64,000 bases of DNA from Advenella incenata (GTDB taxonomy: Bacteria > Pseudomonadota > Gammaproteobacteria > Burkholderiales > Burkholderiaceae_B), in NCBI RefSeq assembly GCF_004217095.1, contig NZ_SHKO01000001.1:2433652-2497651 (forward strand), in the 5' to 3' direction. Numbering within the stretch: position 1 is the first letter of the stretch; each line of letters begins with the position of its first letter. The translations under genes and the position numbers were made by a program. Below are positions 9,100 through 20,507 of this stretch, piece by piece. The notes beneath the pieces are model-generated. The model saw only the letters and a list, made by a program, of their open reading frames with translations. It had not been told where the DNA came from and searched no databases.

Positions 9100-9408
9100 A
9101 TGATTCCAGGTGAAATCATTGCCGCCGAAGGTGCAATCGACATCAATACCGGAAGAAGCACCATGGTCATTGAAGTGACCAATACGGGCGATCGTCCCAT
9201 TCAGGTCGGATCACATTATCATTTTGCAGAAACCAATGCCGCGCTGCTGTTTGACCGGCAACAGGCTCGCGGTCATCGATTGAATATTGTCGCAGGAACT
9301 GCAATACGCTTTGAGCCGGGACAAATACGTACAGTAGAACTGGTGGCGCTGGCAGGTGACCGGCGCGTATTCGGGTTTACTGGAAACGTCATGGGGGCAC
9401 TGGAATGA
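9100..9408 (+). CDS. ureB: Urease beta subunit UreB
   Basis: A 102-residue structural subunit. [55 protein letters not shown] and [12 protein letters not shown] are diagnostic. It starts nine bases after ureJ with GGAG upstream, and its stop overlaps the ureC start by four bases (ATGA), consistent with fixed stoichiometry of the two chains. Confidence 0.96.
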   Translation: MIPGEIIAAEGAIDINTGRSTMVIEVTNTGDRPIQVGSHYHFAETNAALLFDRQQARGHRLNIVAGTAIRFEPGQIRTVELVALAGDRRVFGFTGNVMGALE

Positions 9409-11120
9409 CAAGCATATCAAGACAGGCTTACGCCGAAATATTCGGCCCGACTATTGCAAACGGTCGCGCGGATCGTGTCCGCCTGGCAGACACTGGATTG
9501 TTCATCGAAGTCGAGAAAGATTTCACCATATTTGGCGAAGAGGTCAAATTTGGCGGCGGCAAGGTCATTCGTGACGGGATGGGCCAGAGCCAGCGCTGCT
9601 CGGCAGACTGCGCCGACACAGTCATTACCAATGCTCTGATCGTCGACGCAATGACCGGGATAGTCAAAGCCGATATCGCGATCAAAAACGGCCATATCGA
9701 TGCCATTGGCAAAGCAGGCAATCCGGACATCCAGCCCGGTGTCACCATCGTGATCGGACCCGGCACCGAGATTATTGCCGGAGAAGGCTTTATTGTTACC
9801 GCAGGCGGAATCGATACACATATTCATTTCATTTGTCCGCAGCAGATTGAAGAAGCGCTATCCTCTGGCGTCACCACCATGATTGGCGGTGGTACGGGTC
9901 CGGCAACGGGCACTTTCGCCACCACATGCACGCCAGGCCCTTGGCATATCCATGCCATGCTTGGCGCGACCGATGCCTTTCCCATGAATATTGGTCTGTT
10001 GGGCAAAGGCAGTGCCAGCGATCCCGCCCCGCTATTGGAACAGATACAGGCCGGAGCACTGGGCCTGAAGCTGCATGAGGATTGGGGTACAACACCTCAA
10101 GCCATTGATACCTGCCTGAGCGTTGCCGAACAGACCGATACACAGGTCGCCATCCACAGCGATACCCTGAATGAATCTGGGTTTGTCGAGGCCACGCTGG
10201 CCGCGTTCAAGGGACGTACCATCCATACCTTCCATACCGAAGGCGCAGGCGGCGGTCATGCGCCCGATATCATTCGCGCCGCAGGTATGCCCAATGTCCT
10301 GCCCGCCTCTACCAACCCGACCATGCCTTTTACGCATAATACGATTGATGAGCACTTGGATATGCTGATGGTTTGCCACCATCTGGACCCGGCCATCGCC
10401 GAAGACCTCGCCTTCGCCGAGAGCCGCATCCGTCGGGAAACCATCGCTGCCGAAGACATTCTGCATGACCTTGGCGCATTTTCAATCATGAGTTCCGACT
10501 CACAGGCAATGGGACGTGTTGGCGAAGTAATTCTTCGAACATGGCAAACGGCTGACAAAATGAAGCAGCAACGCGGCAGCCTGGCTGGCGATTCTTCCGC
10601 TTCCGACAATCATCGGGTCAAACGCTTTATTGCCAAATACACAATCAACCCCGCCATCGCACATGGCATTGCTCACAAGGTAGGCTCCATAGAGCCCGGA
10701 AAACTCGCCGATCTGGTTCTATGGCGGCCGGCATTTTTTGGCGTCAAGCCCAGTCTGATTATTAAAGGCGGAATGATCGCTCATGCAGTGATGGGCGATC
10801 CGAACGGGTCCATCCCCACCCCACAGCCGGTGCATTACCGAAAAATGTTCGGTTCGTACGGTCGCGCATTGAAAACGTCGCTGGCCTTTGTCTCGCAGGC
10901 AGGATTCAACAACCCCGCCGTGCAAAATTTAAACCTGACCAAAACGCTTTGCGCAGTCAACGGCTGCCGCAATATTGGCAAGCGCGACATGGTTCTGAAC
11001 GACTGGTTGCCGGATATCCGGGTAGATCCGCAAACCTACCAGGTTTTTGCAGACGGGCAATTACTGAGCTGCGAACCGGCCAAGATCCTGCCGATGGCCC
11101 AGCGGTATTTTCTATTTTGA
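9405..11120 (+). CDS. ureC: Urease alpha subunit UreC (catalytic)
   Basis: The 571-residue catalytic subunit, which hydrolyses urea to ammonia and carbamate at a dinickel centre. All expected ligands are present and offset by +5 from the Klebsiella numbering: His139 and His141 (GGIDTHIHF), carbamylated Lys222 ([12 protein letters not shown]), His251 (AIHSDTLNE), His277 ([14 protein letters not shown]) and Asp365 ([10 protein letters not shown]). The flap Cys324-His325 lies in MVCHHLDP. Nothing is missing, so the enzyme should be active once loaded. It overlaps ureB by four bases. Confidence 0.97.
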   Translation: MTSISRQAYAEIFGPTIANGRADRVRLADTGLFIEVEKDFTIFGEEVKFGGGKVIRDGMGQSQRCSADCADTVITNALIVDAMTGIVKADIAIKNGHIDAIGKAGNPDIQPGVTIVIGPGTEIIAGEGFIVTAGGIDTHIHFICPQQIEEALSSGVTTMIGGGTGPATGTFATTCTPGPWHIHAMLGATDAFPMNIGLLGKGSASDPAPLLEQIQAGALGLKLHEDWGTTPQAIDTCLSVAEQTDTQVAIHSDTLNESGFVEATLAAFKGRTIHTFHTEGAGGGHAPDIIRAAGMPNVLPASTNPTMPFTHNTIDEHLDMLMVCHHLDPAIAEDLAFAESRIRRETIAAEDILHDLGAFSIMSSDSQAMGRVGEVILRTWQTADKMKQQRGSLAGDSSASDNHRVKRFIAKYTINPAIAHGIAHKVGSIEPGKLADLVLWRPAFFGVKPSLIIKGGMIAHAVMGDPNGSIPTPQPVHYRKMFGSYGRALKTSLAFVSQAGFNNPAVQNLNLTKTLCAVNGCRNIGKRDMVLNDWLPDIRVDPQTYQVFADGQLLSCEPAKILPMAQRYFLF

Positions 11121-11146
11121 TGTCGATATATCAGGAACGCTCAGAC

Positions 11147-11836
11147 ATGACACGTATCGTCCGCAAATATCTACGTAATAGCAGCCTGTCTGCCACGTTG
11201 TTGCAACATGCCCCGGCCGCGCAAATGACTTTTGAACAGCGCCGTCGCAGCCGCCAGAAAGTGGCCCTTGATAATGGTGAAACCATCAACCTGATCATCG
11301 ACAGAGGCGTGGTTCTTATCCCTGATGATGTGCTGGTGGCCGATGACGGCGGCCTGATTGTCGTACAGGCAAAGAGCGAATTGCTGGTTCGCGTCACCGC
11401 GAATACGGCCACCGATCTGGCACGGGCTGCCTACCATCTGGGTAACCGTCATGTCACGGTCGAAGTTGGAGATGGTTATCTTCACCTGGAATACGATCCC
11501 GTGCTGGTGGAAATGTTGAACCGGCTCGGGGTCCATACCTCGACCGTCAATCAGGCTTTCAACCCTGAACACGGCGCCTATGGCGGCGGCCATAAGCACG
11601 GTCACGATGAAACGTACGACGAAGATTACGCGCTGGCACAGGCCGCCTATCGAGCCCATGAAGACGCGCACTCCCGGCACGACCATAACCACACGCATTC
11701 CCACGATCACGATCACCTTCACAACAGCATTCGTGATCACCAACACCAGCATAACGCTTTTGCGGATGCGGAAAAACCGCAGCATACGGATCATAACCAT
11801 CCTGGTCACGATCATCTTCATCGCCCGACCGAGTAA
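11147..11836 (+). CDS. ureE: Urease nickel metallochaperone UreE with long His-rich tail
   Basis: A 229-residue nickel chaperone. The N-terminal domain includes TFEQRRRSRQKVALDNGE and LIIDRGVVLIPDDVLVAD, followed by the nickel-binding domain with AAYHLGNRHVTVEV, whose His is the conserved dimer-interface ligand. From about residue 140 the chain is full of His and Asp, with runs such as HSRHDHNHTHSHDHDHLH. That tail is longer than the Klebsiella one and suggests nickel storage. The ATG at 11147 has AGGAACG before it; an alternative ATG at 11120 overlaps the ureC stop (TGATG). Confidence 0.93.
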   Translation: MTRIVRKYLRNSSLSATLLQHAPAAQMTFEQRRRSRQKVALDNGETINLIIDRGVVLIPDDVLVADDGGLIVVQAKSELLVRVTANTATDLARAAYHLGNRHVTVEVGDGYLHLEYDPVLVEMLNRLGVHTSTVNQAFNPEHGAYGGGHKHGHDETYDEDYALAQAAYRAHEDAHSRHDHNHTHSHDHDHLHNSIRDHQHQHNAFADAEKPQHTDHNHPGHDHLHRPTE

Positions 11837-11845
11837 CCTGTCGCC

Positions 11846-12565
11846 ATGGACACCAGTAAAAATGAGTCGGACTTCATCACTGCCCAACGCTACGCACAAC
11901 TGATGCGCCTGTCCTCGCCGGCCTTGCCGGTTGGCGGGTTCAGCTATTCCCAGGGATTCGAATCGGCAGTCGAACTCGGCATTGTGTCCGATGAAGCCAC
12001 TGCCGGTCGATGGATCGAGGATACGTTGCATACGGTCATGGCCCAATGCGATGCTGCAATATGGCTGTTAGCCTACCGGGCATGGCGTGAGCTGGATATC
12101 GACACCATCTGCCAGTGGAATCAATGGTATTACGCAAGTCGTGAAACGGCGGAGGCAAGGGCCGAGACCACCCAGATGGCCGTCTCATTGATCAACCTGG
12201 CGCACGCACTCAATTGGGGAGACGATGCTAAACGCAGCAAGCTCAATGACCTTTCCCCGCCCTGCTTTCCCACGGTTCACGCATTCTGTGTTCAGGCTCT
12301 TGATCTACCGTCAGACGCCGGAATCACGGCCTTTCTCTATAGCTGGCTCGAAAACCAGGTAATGGCTGCCATCAAAACGGTGCCACTTGGACAAACTGCC
12401 GGGCAGCGGCTGCTCTCAACACTGGTGCCTCAGTTGGATCGCGTAGTACTCGCCACCCGAACAGCGACCTCATGCTCACCCCCCGCAATCATGACGCTAG
12501 CGCCGCAATATTCAATTATTGCTGCTCGACACGAAAGCCAGTTCTCCAGGCTGTTTCGTTCCTGA
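11846..12565 (+). CDS. ureF: Urease accessory protein UreF
   Basis: A 239-residue accessory protein that bridges UreD and UreG. LMRLSSPALPVGGFSYSQG and FESAVELGIV are the family signature, with WYYASRETAEARAET and FPTVHAF further on. The C-terminus (AARHESQFSRLFRS) resembles the conserved tail HETQYSRLFRS, which is needed for binding UreD. It starts nine bases after ureE. A gap of 111 bases to ureG is the longest inside the urease block. Confidence 0.93.
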   Translation: MDTSKNESDFITAQRYAQLMRLSSPALPVGGFSYSQGFESAVELGIVSDEATAGRWIEDTLHTVMAQCDAAIWLLAYRAWRELDIDTICQWNQWYYASRETAEARAETTQMAVSLINLAHALNWGDDAKRSKLNDLSPPCFPTVHAFCVQALDLPSDAGITAFLYSWLENQVMAAIKTVPLGQTAGQRLLSTLVPQLDRVVLATRTATSCSPPAIMTLAPQYSIIAARHESQFSRLFRS

Positions 12566-12676
12566 TGAGTCCGATTTTCATTTTTCAGTCTTGCAGAAAA
12601 ACAGTCCACACACTGGGTCCCGGCTCAAAACCACCGGCATTTCTGTAAATTATTCATTGAACCAAAGGCATATACC

Positions 12677-13309
12677 ATGATGAACGCCACTAACCGAACC
12701 AAGCCATTGCCTCCGCTACGAGTAGGTATCGGCGGCCCCGTCGGCTCTGGAAAAACTTCCTTGCTTGAAGTTCTATGCAAGAAAATGGCAGCCAGATATG
12801 ATCTGGTTGCTATCACAAATGACATCTACACGAAAGAAGACCAGCGTCTGCTTACTGTGTCCGGTGCACTGCCGCCGGAGCGTATCATGGGAGTGGAAAC
12901 TGGCGGCTGCCCGCATACAGCAATCCGTGAAGACGCGTCCATTAACTTGCGCGCAATTGACCAGATGCTGGAGCGTTTTCCGCAGGCCGATATTGTGTTT
13001 ATTGAATCAGGCGGCGACAATCTGGCAGCAACTTTCAGCCCTGAGCTGTCTGATCTGACTATCTATGTCATCGATGTCGCTGGCGGTGAAAAAATTCCCC
13101 GCAAAGGCGGCCCTGGCATCACCAAATCAGATCTGCTGATTATCAACAAAACCGATCTGGCTCCGTATGTCGGCGCTTCGCTGGATATCATGCGCCAGGA
13201 CACTGAGCGCATGCGTCAGAATCGGCCATTTGTGATGTGCAATATGAAAGCCGGCGACGGCATTGATGCCGTCGTTCAATTCATTGAAAAAGCCGGCATG
13301 CTGGTCTGA
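12677..13309 (+). CDS. ureG: Urease accessory GTPase UreG
   Basis: A 210-residue SIMIBI-class GTPase that drives nickel insertion. The P-loop is [13 protein letters not shown], the metal-binding motif is [14 protein letters not shown] (Cys-Pro-His), followed by [16 protein letters not shown] and the guanine-specificity motif [11 protein letters not shown]. The start is MMNATN at 12677; either Met could be used. It closes the urease operon, and the next gene is convergent. Confidence 0.95.
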   Translation: MMNATNRTKPLPPLRVGIGGPVGSGKTSLLEVLCKKMAARYDLVAITNDIYTKEDQRLLTVSGALPPERIMGVETGGCPHTAIREDASINLRAIDQMLERFPQADIVFIESGGDNLAATFSPELSDLTIYVIDVAGGEKIPRKGGPGITKSDLLIINKTDLAPYVGASLDIMRQDTERMRQNRPFVMCNMKAGDGIDAVVQFIEKAGMLV

Positions 13310-13364
13310 CCGCCCGCGATACTGGCATGGCGCTATCCCTGCGCCGCCAGGTGGCATCTATTGC

Positions 13365-15050
13365 CTACTTTGACGTCAGATCAGGGCGTAACCGGCAAAA
13401 TGGCATGACTTGCCCCACAGGCAACAGATAAACTCTCCGCCTGCCATCGGCAAAATAAGGTGTCACGTTTTGCAGTTCAGGAAAAGCGTCCATTTGTTTT
13501 GCGTCAGCCAGAATCCAGCGACGGTAATCCTGCGAAACACAAACGGAACGCAAAAAACTAGCAGGTCGTACAAAGCGGCTGGCGCTATCGGGCGCACCGA
13601 AATTGTGTGCATCCCAGAGTTCTTTTTGCCAGTTGTCCTTCGTCGGCAGCGCATTGTCATCCCAGTTGCTGACCACGAGCAGCTCAGGTTTATTTCCCAT
13701 ATAAAATCGAAAATCGAATGGGTAATAATCAAGACTGTAATATCGATCGTACATGCCCACAGCCCGCGGTGCTGCGGCAATGGCCGACGCTGCGCGACTG
13801 CTGCCTGGCAGACGGGCCCAAGACAGATAGATCAGCCCGGCAACCCCCAGGGCAATACACACCAGCACGCGAGCCAGAAAATTGCGCTGCAATGCCCTGC
13901 TTGCAGCAGCGTTTCGGGCCCGATCGGCATTTTCCGGCGCCGAGAGCACACCTTCTGCCACAAAGATACCGCGAAAGAACTCGGCAAACAGAAAGGCCAG
14001 AGGAGGCAGCACCGGCAGGATATAGCCCACCAGCTTGGACTGCGGGATAGAAAAGAAGACCAGAACAAGCAATAGCCAGATCCACATCAGCCGGCGAACG
14101 CTGGCATCACGCGCTTGTACCCAGTAATTGCGTGTAAAGATGGTCGACAGCCCGCTTCGACACCAAGGGAGCATGGTCGCCAGCAATACCGCCACATAGA
14201 ACCAGACAGGCATTGTATTGTTGAAGCCGCCCTGGGAAAAACGCTCAAACTGCTGATACACCAGATAATAATGAAAAAACCCGGGGTACCTGCTCTGCAT
14301 TAACAACAGCCATGGCAGAACAACGACCAGAAATAGCAGAATACCGGAAATACGCAAGAGCATCGGAATGGCCAAATACCTGCGTTCGGCAAGAAGCCAG
14401 ACAAGCAGCACCCCACCGGGCAGAACGAATCCGATCAGTCCCTTGGCCAAAAAACCCAGTCCTGCAAACAGATACATTGCCATTATCCATCGCGCTGCGG
14501 GCTCGCCTTGCTGTTGCAGCAGCACAGCGGTGGCGCCACACAGGATAGTGGTGCTGATCATGGCCGCCACCAGCAAATCAAGATTGGCATAGTGGGTTGC
14601 GCCGAACATGAGTGGTGTCGCCGCCAACATGATGCCTGCCGCCAGCGCACGTGACGACAGGACAAAACGCCGCAAAAAGGCAAACAGGCCGCCGATCATC
14701 AGCAGGCCTGCCAACGCAGGTGTCAGTCTGGCCGCAAATTCATTTTCACCAAAAATGGCAAGACTGGCCGCTGTCAGCCAGTAAAACAACGGCGGCTTAT
14801 GAAAATATGGCATCCCGTTCAGTAGCGGCGTTCCCCACTCACGAGCATGCAGCATTTCCAGCGCAACCCCAACGTAACGTCCTTCGTCAGGATTGAGCAG
14901 CGGCCAAAGCCAGTTACCCAGCACAAACCAGGCAGTCGTGACAAGCAAGAGTAACGGAAAGACAAAAGGACTGACCGCCAGACGGGACAACCAATCAGAC
15001 GTGCCAATACGTGACAAGGGATCAGATGCAATGGCAGTAGAAGAAAGCAT
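13365..15050 (-). CDS. ArnT-like family 39 glycosyltransferase
   Basis: A 561-residue inner-membrane protein of the dolichyl-phosphate-mannose/ArnT (GT39/GT83) superfamily, which moves a sugar from an undecaprenyl-phosphate carrier to a lipid or protein acceptor. LNPDEGRYVGVALEM near residues 53-67 carries the catalytic Asp-Glu of the first periplasmic loop. YFHKPPLFYWLTA is the second signature, followed by about a dozen hydrophobic segments. The C-terminal 130 residues are soluble. No 4-aminoarabinose synthesis genes are nearby, so the substrate cannot be named. The gene converges on ureG. The start at 15050 lacks a strong ribosome site. Confidence 0.8.
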   Translation of the reverse strand: MLSSTAIASDPLSRIGTSDWLSRLAVSPFVFPLLLLVTTAWFVLGNWLWPLLNPDEGRYVGVALEMLHAREWGTPLLNGMPYFHKPPLFYWLTAASLAIFGENEFAARLTPALAGLLMIGGLFAFLRRFVLSSRALAAGIMLAATPLMFGATHYANLDLLVAAMISTTILCGATAVLLQQQGEPAARWIMAMYLFAGLGFLAKGLIGFVLPGGVLLVWLLAERRYLAIPMLLRISGILLFLVVVLPWLLLMQSRYPGFFHYYLVYQQFERFSQGGFNNTMPVWFYVAVLLATMLPWCRSGLSTIFTRNYWVQARDASVRRLMWIWLLLVLVFFSIPQSKLVGYILPVLPPLAFLFAEFFRGIFVAEGVLSAPENADRARNAAASRALQRNFLARVLVCIALGVAGLIYLSWARLPGSSRAASAIAAAPRAVGMYDRYYSLDYYPFDFRFYMGNKPELLVVSNWDDNALPTKDNWQKELWDAHNFGAPDSASRFVRPASFLRSVCVSQDYRRWILADAKQMDAFPELQNVTPYFADGRRRVYLLPVGQVMPFCRLRPDLTSK

Positions 15051-15146
15051 GAATTGGAACGTAAAAATGAATTATCACCATCTTAGCGATAGAGATATCA
15101 AATATTCGTCAAATAACCAGGAGGTATGTCATGCTGCGGTTAGCGT

Positions 15147-15184
15147 AGCCCCGACAATGCCGTTATGACCTTCCAGTCGGGGCT
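15147..15184. repeat. Inverted repeat, possible terminator
   Basis: AGCCCCGAC at 15147-15155 is repeated in reverse complement at 15176-15184, giving a nine-pair stem with a 20-base loop. It lies between the sdaA stop and the glycosyltransferase start. No T-tract follows on either strand, so it may be an mRNA-stabilising hairpin and not a terminator. Confidence 0.4.
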
Positions 15185-15298
15185 GCGCTGCGATCGACCC
15201 ACAAATTCCTGAGCTGGCCGAGCTACATGCTTTACCCATTTGTATCCACGATATTTTTGTGTACGCTCGAACCTGCGCCAGCCACGCAGGCACATGCA

Positions 15299-16672
15299 TC
15301 AGCACTCGATAATATTGACGGCCAATCCGCCGCGCGATGTTTCCTTATATTTCGATTGCATATCTGCCCCGGTCTGCATCATGGTCCGGATTACTTTATC
15401 CAGCGACACGTAGTGCGTACCATCCCCCCGCAAGGCCATGCGCGCGGCGTTGATGGCCTTGACTGCTCCCATCGCATTGCGTTCGATACACGGAATCTGC
15501 ACCATGCCCCCGACAGGATCACAAGTCATGCCCAGGTTGTGCTCCATGCCGATTTCGGCGGCATTCTCCGCTTGTGGGACAGTGCCTCCCAATACTGCGG
15601 CCAGGGCGCCAGCTGCCATTGAACAGGCAACACCCACTTCTCCCTGACAGCCAACCTCGGCCCCCGAGATGGATGCGTTTTCCTTGTAAAGAATGCCAAT
15701 GGCTGCCGCCGTCAGCAGAAAATCGATCACGCCCTGTTCATTGGCGCCGGGCACAAAATTCACGTAATAATGCAGGACTGCGGGAATGACTCCTGCCGCC
15801 CCGTTGGTCGGCGCCGTCACCACCTTGCCGCTGGCCGCGTTCTCCTCATTGACTGCCAGCGCATACAGATTCACCCAATCGAGCATGGAAAGCGGATCTT
15901 TCAGCGACTCATCGGGCCGGCTGCACAGCTGTTCATGCAGTTGTCGGGCGCGACGCTTGACATGAAGAAAACCGGGCAGGCTGCCGGTGGCCGAACAGCC
16001 GCGCGTCACACAGGCTTGCATCACTGCCCACAAGTCCAGTATTTTCTGCCTGACTTCCTGCTGCGGCCGGTAATGCCTTTCGTTTTCCATCATCAACTGT
16101 GCGATCGTCAACTGGTGCCGCTGGCACAGATCGAGCAATTGCTGGCCAGAATTGAAGGGATAAGGAATGTCAATATCCGGGGTCAGATTCACTCGGACCC
16201 GATCGCAATTCATCACAAAGCCGCCGCCAATGGAATAATATTCCTTCTTCATGAGCAATTGATCAGAAGCGTCGAAGGCCTTGAAGCGCATTCCATTTGA
16301 ATGCTGGGGTAATGTTTCCCTTCGGTTGAACTTGATATGGACGCTCTCGTCAAAGACAATGTCGTGGCGATTGAGCAGCCTGACCATGCCACTGCTGCGC
16401 ACCTGCTCGATCAGTGCCGGCACCATGTCCGGATCCAGCGTCTCGGGCTGGTAGCCATGCAGCCCGATGACAACCGCCATATCACTTTTGTGACCCTTGC
16501 CGGTCGCACCCAGCGAGCCGAACATCTCTATATGAAGACGTTGCACGCTCTCAAGCTGGCTGGCTTGGTCCAGACGGTTCACAAAACGCAGCGCGGCAAT
16601 CATGGGGCCGACAGTGTGGGAACTGGACGGTCCGATACCCACCTTGAAAATGTCAAATACGCTCAAGGCCAT
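15299..16672 (-). CDS. sdaA: L-serine dehydratase (L-serine ammonia-lyase), single-chain iron-sulfur type
   Basis: A 457-residue enzyme converting L-serine to pyruvate and ammonia. The N-terminal half has [20 protein letters not shown]. The C-terminal half has [18 protein letters not shown] and [19 protein letters not shown], which hold the cysteines of the labile 4Fe-4S cluster. The ATG at 16672 is preferred over a TTG at 16687 because GAGG lies six bases upstream. The length matches the one-polypeptide SdaA/SdaB class. It ends about 30 bases from yhdP on the same strand, so the two may be cotranscribed. Confidence 0.93.
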   Translation of the reverse strand: MALSVFDIFKVGIGPSSSHTVGPMIAALRFVNRLDQASQLESVQRLHIEMFGSLGATGKGHKSDMAVVIGLHGYQPETLDPDMVPALIEQVRSSGMVRLLNRHDIVFDESVHIKFNRRETLPQHSNGMRFKAFDASDQLLMKKEYYSIGGGFVMNCDRVRVNLTPDIDIPYPFNSGQQLLDLCQRHQLTIAQLMMENERHYRPQQEVRQKILDLWAVMQACVTRGCSATGSLPGFLHVKRRARQLHEQLCSRPDESLKDPLSMLDWVNLYALAVNEENAASGKVVTAPTNGAAGVIPAVLHYYVNFVPGANEQGVIDFLLTAAAIGILYKENASISGAEVGCQGEVGVACSMAAGALAAVLGGTVPQAENAAEIGMEHNLGMTCDPVGGMVQIPCIERNAMGAVKAINAARMALRGDGTHYVSLDKVIRTMMQTGADMQSKYKETSRGGLAVNIIEC

Positions 16673-16701
16673 TTTTTTCCTCGACAATGTTGATGGACCA
16701 C

Positions 16702-19700
16702 TTAATGAGTCCGATACAGCTCATCCATTTTCTTTTCGGATTCACGACTTTTCAATTCAGCTTCGCTGGGCAGCGCCATGTCGTTGAGCAACGGTTTGGT
16801 CCAGTTTCCAGTAACATGATATTTTACAGTCAGGGCACGCTGCAATGGCGCCTGCAGCAGCCATTGCGTCAGGAAAGCGCCTACGCCGACTGCCGGATTA
16901 ACGATCGTTCCCGCCAATACAGAGGCGCCGCTAACATCCAGCTTGGGCACAACCACAGTCTGAAAGTCCAGGCTTTCGGATTTCAGGTCAGTCATTCCGG
17001 AGGCTACGATAGCCGATGAAGGGCCATTCAAACGGAAATCCTCAACAAACAGGCGCCCGGCATCCAGACGCATGCGGCTGCGGACTGTGTCAAATGTGAG
17101 CCCCGACTGCACCGAATTGCCTAGTGTCTCTCCAAACTTGGGCAGCCGGCGAAACGACTGCAGCGACAACAGCTCCAGCGCCTTGACCGCAGACGACTGT
17201 ACGCTTTCCAGACGCCCCTGCTGGAGGCTGCCGCTGAGCGAACCATTGAGCATGGCCAAATCCAGATCCTGGACGTTTTTCCAATTAATTTGCGCGTCAA
17301 TTTGGCCGTTTCCATTTTTGATGACGCCGCCCAACTGATAAGTTTCAAGAAACCGGCCCAGGTCAGACACTACAATTTTTCCTTGCAGTTGCAGGTCCTT
17401 TGCGGTGCCCTGCTGATGAATCGATCCCTGCGCCGCCAATGAGCCGCCCTCATTGACCAGGCTGAAATAATCCACCTTCCAGTCGTCCGAGCCAGGTAAC
17501 TGGTAACCTTTGAGTATCATCTGTCCCATTTGCTTGCCATAGACAGTCATATTCTTCACTGACAGGTCAAGACGCGGCAAAGGCTGCGTTGCGCCGGCAC
17601 GCGCCTTTGCCGCATCCCTTTCTTTTTGTAACGGGGTGCGCGTGTCGGCCAGGTCATCGGCCGGTTCAATAATGTTCAGGGTATCGAGCCTGACAGTCAG
17701 GTTGCCCGAATCCCGCGGGCGTGCTCCGGGAATCCAGATACCGTTTCCCTGCGCCTGATCGGAATTCAGTTGCAGGTTCCATTGCTTGCCTGCCCGGGTG
17801 GCTGCAAGCGTAGCGCCTGTCAGCGTCTGGTTCTTCACCAGGAATGCCTGGGTTTGTAGGGCCACGTGTGACACATCCGGCAATATCTGCCGCCCGTGAC
17901 CTGTCCCGGCGCTATCGGAAAACTCATCGACAATATCATCCCAAGCCTGGGCATCCAGCGTCGGATTCTGCGCCAGAACGGTCAAACCCGGCGGGCCCAA
18001 TTGTGCGGCCCTATTGACACCAACGGTGCCACGACTGAAATACGGTCCCTTGCTGCTGTTAATGTCGTGCTCAAAAATCGCCTGCGTACGAGTGCCGTCA
18101 ATGCGAATATCCAGGTAGCGCTTGCCGTTATCGGTGGCGCCGTCGTTTGCGCGCCAGACAATGGTTGCCGGCCACTGTGCCGACTTGGGCTTGGCTAGGC
18201 CATCGGGAAATTGCGTTGCCAGGCCCGCCAGATCAGATTGGAATTGAACCTTTACCCTGCCGCCGGACGAAAAGTGGACCAGGCTCGTGTAATTGGTGCT
18301 GCCGCTGATGCGCCGCATGCCCTGCACCGGTATCAATTGACGCAGGCCGGCTGCGGTCAGGGTGCCGTTAATGGACAGTGGCTTGCCCACGGTGCCGATG
18401 GGGCCGTCGAGCACAACTTTACCCCCCAGCATGACCCCCTTGACAGCATTGGCCTGCAATTGCGTCTCGGTAAACGGCATTTGCCCTTCGAGGTGCTCGG
18501 CCCATGGAAAATCCGGTGTGAGCCGAAAACGGCCGTCATCCAGATGAATCGAACCGGAGATTCGTGAATTGTCCGCGTCAAGCACCGGAATGTGCAGATC
18601 AATGGGAATGGTCCACTGGCCGCTGCCCTGTGCTTCATCCAGCACATTATTGATCAAATTGCCCAGCGGACTGATTTTCGTGAAAGTCAGAAAATCCTCG
18701 GCACGTCCCCTTGCCTTTGCCTGCAAATCAACGGTGGTGTTCTTCTCCAGACTGGATACAACACCATGAAACGCATCCAGGTCCAGCCGCTGCCCTTCAG
18801 GCATGGCATAGAATGCCTGAATCGAATCAATAATAATCTGATCATTCTGAAAGTGAATCGTGCCGCTATCGGAATTGACAACCGGCCAGCGTTTGCCCCG
18901 AATATCCTTCTGGTGATAATTGAGCAGCAGGTTTGCATAGGTGCCGCGCAGCAGGAAGCTGCCCGCGTCCGGCGCCAGACCGAAGGGAAAATCGTCGACA
19001 ACGCCCTTGAGCTCGAATTCGGCTGCAGACAATTGCCCATTCTTGAATGCATCCTTGAGCCACTCACGCGCATCCGGATCCATCACATTGGGCAGGTAAT
19101 TATGCAGATGCGGCAATGATACTGCCCGCAAGGATCCACTCAAATCCACAATACCGTTGTCGCTGTTGACATCGGAACGCCAGGTCCCGGTGCCTTCCAT
19201 CTGTAAATCACGGTTATGAACCGTAGCCTGGGTAAACTTGACTCGCGGCTCTTGTACAGAATTGCGACTGAAATCACCCCGGACACTTGCTTGGTCAATC
19301 GACAGCGGATTCTCGAAAATTACCGGATCCTTATAATAGAAGCCCTTGACACTGGACTCGAACTGTACCGGAGGGTAGCTGATCCCGTCCGCTACGCCGG
19401 ACTCATGCATAGACAAACGCCAGCGATTGAACTCATTGATCACACTTGTGAATGACGAGCTTAGGCGGGAGGTCAGGCTGTCTGCCGCGATAATAAACTC
19501 GTGATTGCGGATGTGATCTTCAACCCGGACCTTTTCCAGTCCATAGGCCACCATCATGTTCTGGGGCACATTGCTGTCAATCTGAAGATCGACCACCGCG
19601 TGCGAGACGATGCCGGATTTTACTTTTTGCGGTATATCGAACCAGGGCCTGGCGGCCAGTACGTCCAGGTTGAGCACGGAGACCCGCAAATTGCCCGACC

Positions 19701-20415
19701 AGGGCGACGTTTGTTTGCCGGCAACGCCATCCTGCTGCAAGCTGCTCAGTAACTGAATGGAATGACCCACCTTCGCCGGCATACGGGCGCTGGCGCTAAG
19801 CACCCGCTTTGGCCCATTTTTTGTCAACTGCAATGTGAAATCGGAAAGCGTAAACGGGCCCGCCTGTGGCCGCGTCTGATCAGTCCAGCTGAAGCTGCCA
19901 TTGAGTACGGTTATTTCGGGCAAGGCTTGCAGCAGATCGGCCAGCGGCGCTAGCGTCACGTTACCGGCATCAACGGCCTCGGGCGCCGAATGTACGTTGT
20001 CACTGTCCAGACGCCTGCCAAGCAGCCAGATCCGATTCTGCCGATCACGGATCATGTTCAGGTGAATCTGCTGGATTTCCACCGCGGCTGGCTCCAGTTG
20101 CAGTTGCACGGCACGCCGCCAGTCCAGGCTGGCGACCGCCTCGCCGACAGTCAACATCGGCGTATCGGTCTGATCGGCAATCTGCAGCGCCTGTAGTCGC
20201 AACCGGGGAACAATCCCCGTCCAGTCAATCGCCAGTTTCTCGATCGTGACATGCTGGCCTGTCGCCGCGCTCAGCCGTTGCTCAACCTGCTCGCGGAATT
20301 GATCGATATTGGGAGCAAGCAGGAAGCGGACAGCCAGTACCGCCGCCATGGCCAGGACTATAAGCGCTATCAGGAGGGTGCCGGCGGATTTCAGCAGTCG
20401 GTACGGCAAATTCAC
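16702..20415 (-). CDS. yhdP: YhdP family AsmA-like envelope protein
   Basis: A 1,237-residue protein with an N-terminal membrane anchor ([20 protein letters not shown]) and a long, mostly beta periplasmic body of the DUF3971/AsmA-like type. Members of this family (YhdP, TamB, YdbH in Escherichia coli) bridge the two membranes and are implicated in phospholipid transport to the outer membrane. [19 protein letters not shown] and the C-terminal [33 protein letters not shown] match the family. The start is GTG at 20415. The gene is divergent from glnE with only 92 bases between. Confidence 0.85.
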   Translation of the reverse strand: MNLPYRLLKSAGTLLIALIVLAMAAVLAVRFLLAPNIDQFREQVEQRLSAATGQHVTIEKLAIDWTGIVPRLRLQALQIADQTDTPMLTVGEAVASLDWRRAVQLQLEPAAVEIQQIHLNMIRDRQNRIWLLGRRLDSDNVHSAPEAVDAGNVTLAPLADLLQALPEITVLNGSFSWTDQTRPQAGPFTLSDFTLQLTKNGPKRVLSASARMPAKVGHSIQLLSSLQQDGVAGKQTSPWSGNLRVSVLNLDVLAARPWFDIPQKVKSGIVSHAVVDLQIDSNVPQNMMVAYGLEKVRVEDHIRNHEFIIAADSLTSRLSSSFTSVINEFNRWRLSMHESGVADGISYPPVQFESSVKGFYYKDPVIFENPLSIDQASVRGDFSRNSVQEPRVKFTQATVHNRDLQMEGTGTWRSDVNSDNGIVDLSGSLRAVSLPHLHNYLPNVMDPDAREWLKDAFKNGQLSAAEFELKGVVDDFPFGLAPDAGSFLLRGTYANLLLNYHQKDIRGKRWPVVNSDSGTIHFQNDQIIIDSIQAFYAMPEGQRLDLDAFHGVVSSLEKNTTVDLQAKARGRAEDFLTFTKISPLGNLINNVLDEAQGSGQWTIPIDLHIPVLDADNSRISGSIHLDDGRFRLTPDFPWAEHLEGQMPFTETQLQANAVKGVMLGGKVVLDGPIGTVGKPLSINGTLTAAGLRQLIPVQGMRRISGSTNYTSLVHFSSGGRVKVQFQSDLAGLATQFPDGLAKPKSAQWPATIVWRANDGATDNGKRYLDIRIDGTRTQAIFEHDINSSKGPYFSRGTVGVNRAAQLGPPGLTVLAQNPTLDAQAWDDIVDEFSDSAGTGHGRQILPDVSHVALQTQAFLVKNQTLTGATLAATRAGKQWNLQLNSDQAQGNGIWIPGARPRDSGNLTVRLDTLNIIEPADDLADTRTPLQKERDAAKARAGATQPLPRLDLSVKNMTVYGKQMGQMILKGYQLPGSDDWKVDYFSLVNEGGSLAAQGSIHQQGTAKDLQLQGKIVVSDLGRFLETYQLGGVIKNGNGQIDAQINWKNVQDLDLAMLNGSLSGSLQQGRLESVQSSAVKALELLSLQSFRRLPKFGETLGNSVQSGLTFDTVRSRMRLDAGRLFVEDFRLNGPSSAIVASGMTDLKSESLDFQTVVVPKLDVSGASVLAGTIVNPAVGVGAFLTQWLLQAPLQRALTVKYHVTGNWTKPLLNDMALPSEAELKSRESEKKMDELYRTH

Positions 20416-20507
20416 TCAGTGATTCTCGTTGGACATCGGTCAATTCATGGGGCGGTCGGGGTTCGGGTATTATTATATACAGCATCCCGTCATCACATCG
20501 GCAACTC

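Noticed and set aside
10949..11146. Extension of ureE upstream into ureC
   Set aside because: It overlaps the ureC coding sequence for about 170 bases, lacks a ribosome site, and the family N-terminus begins at the ATG at 11147 or 11120.
2831..13309. Possible frameshift or pseudogene in the urea block
   Set aside because: Every urt and ure gene reads through at normal length with its expected active-site or binding motifs.
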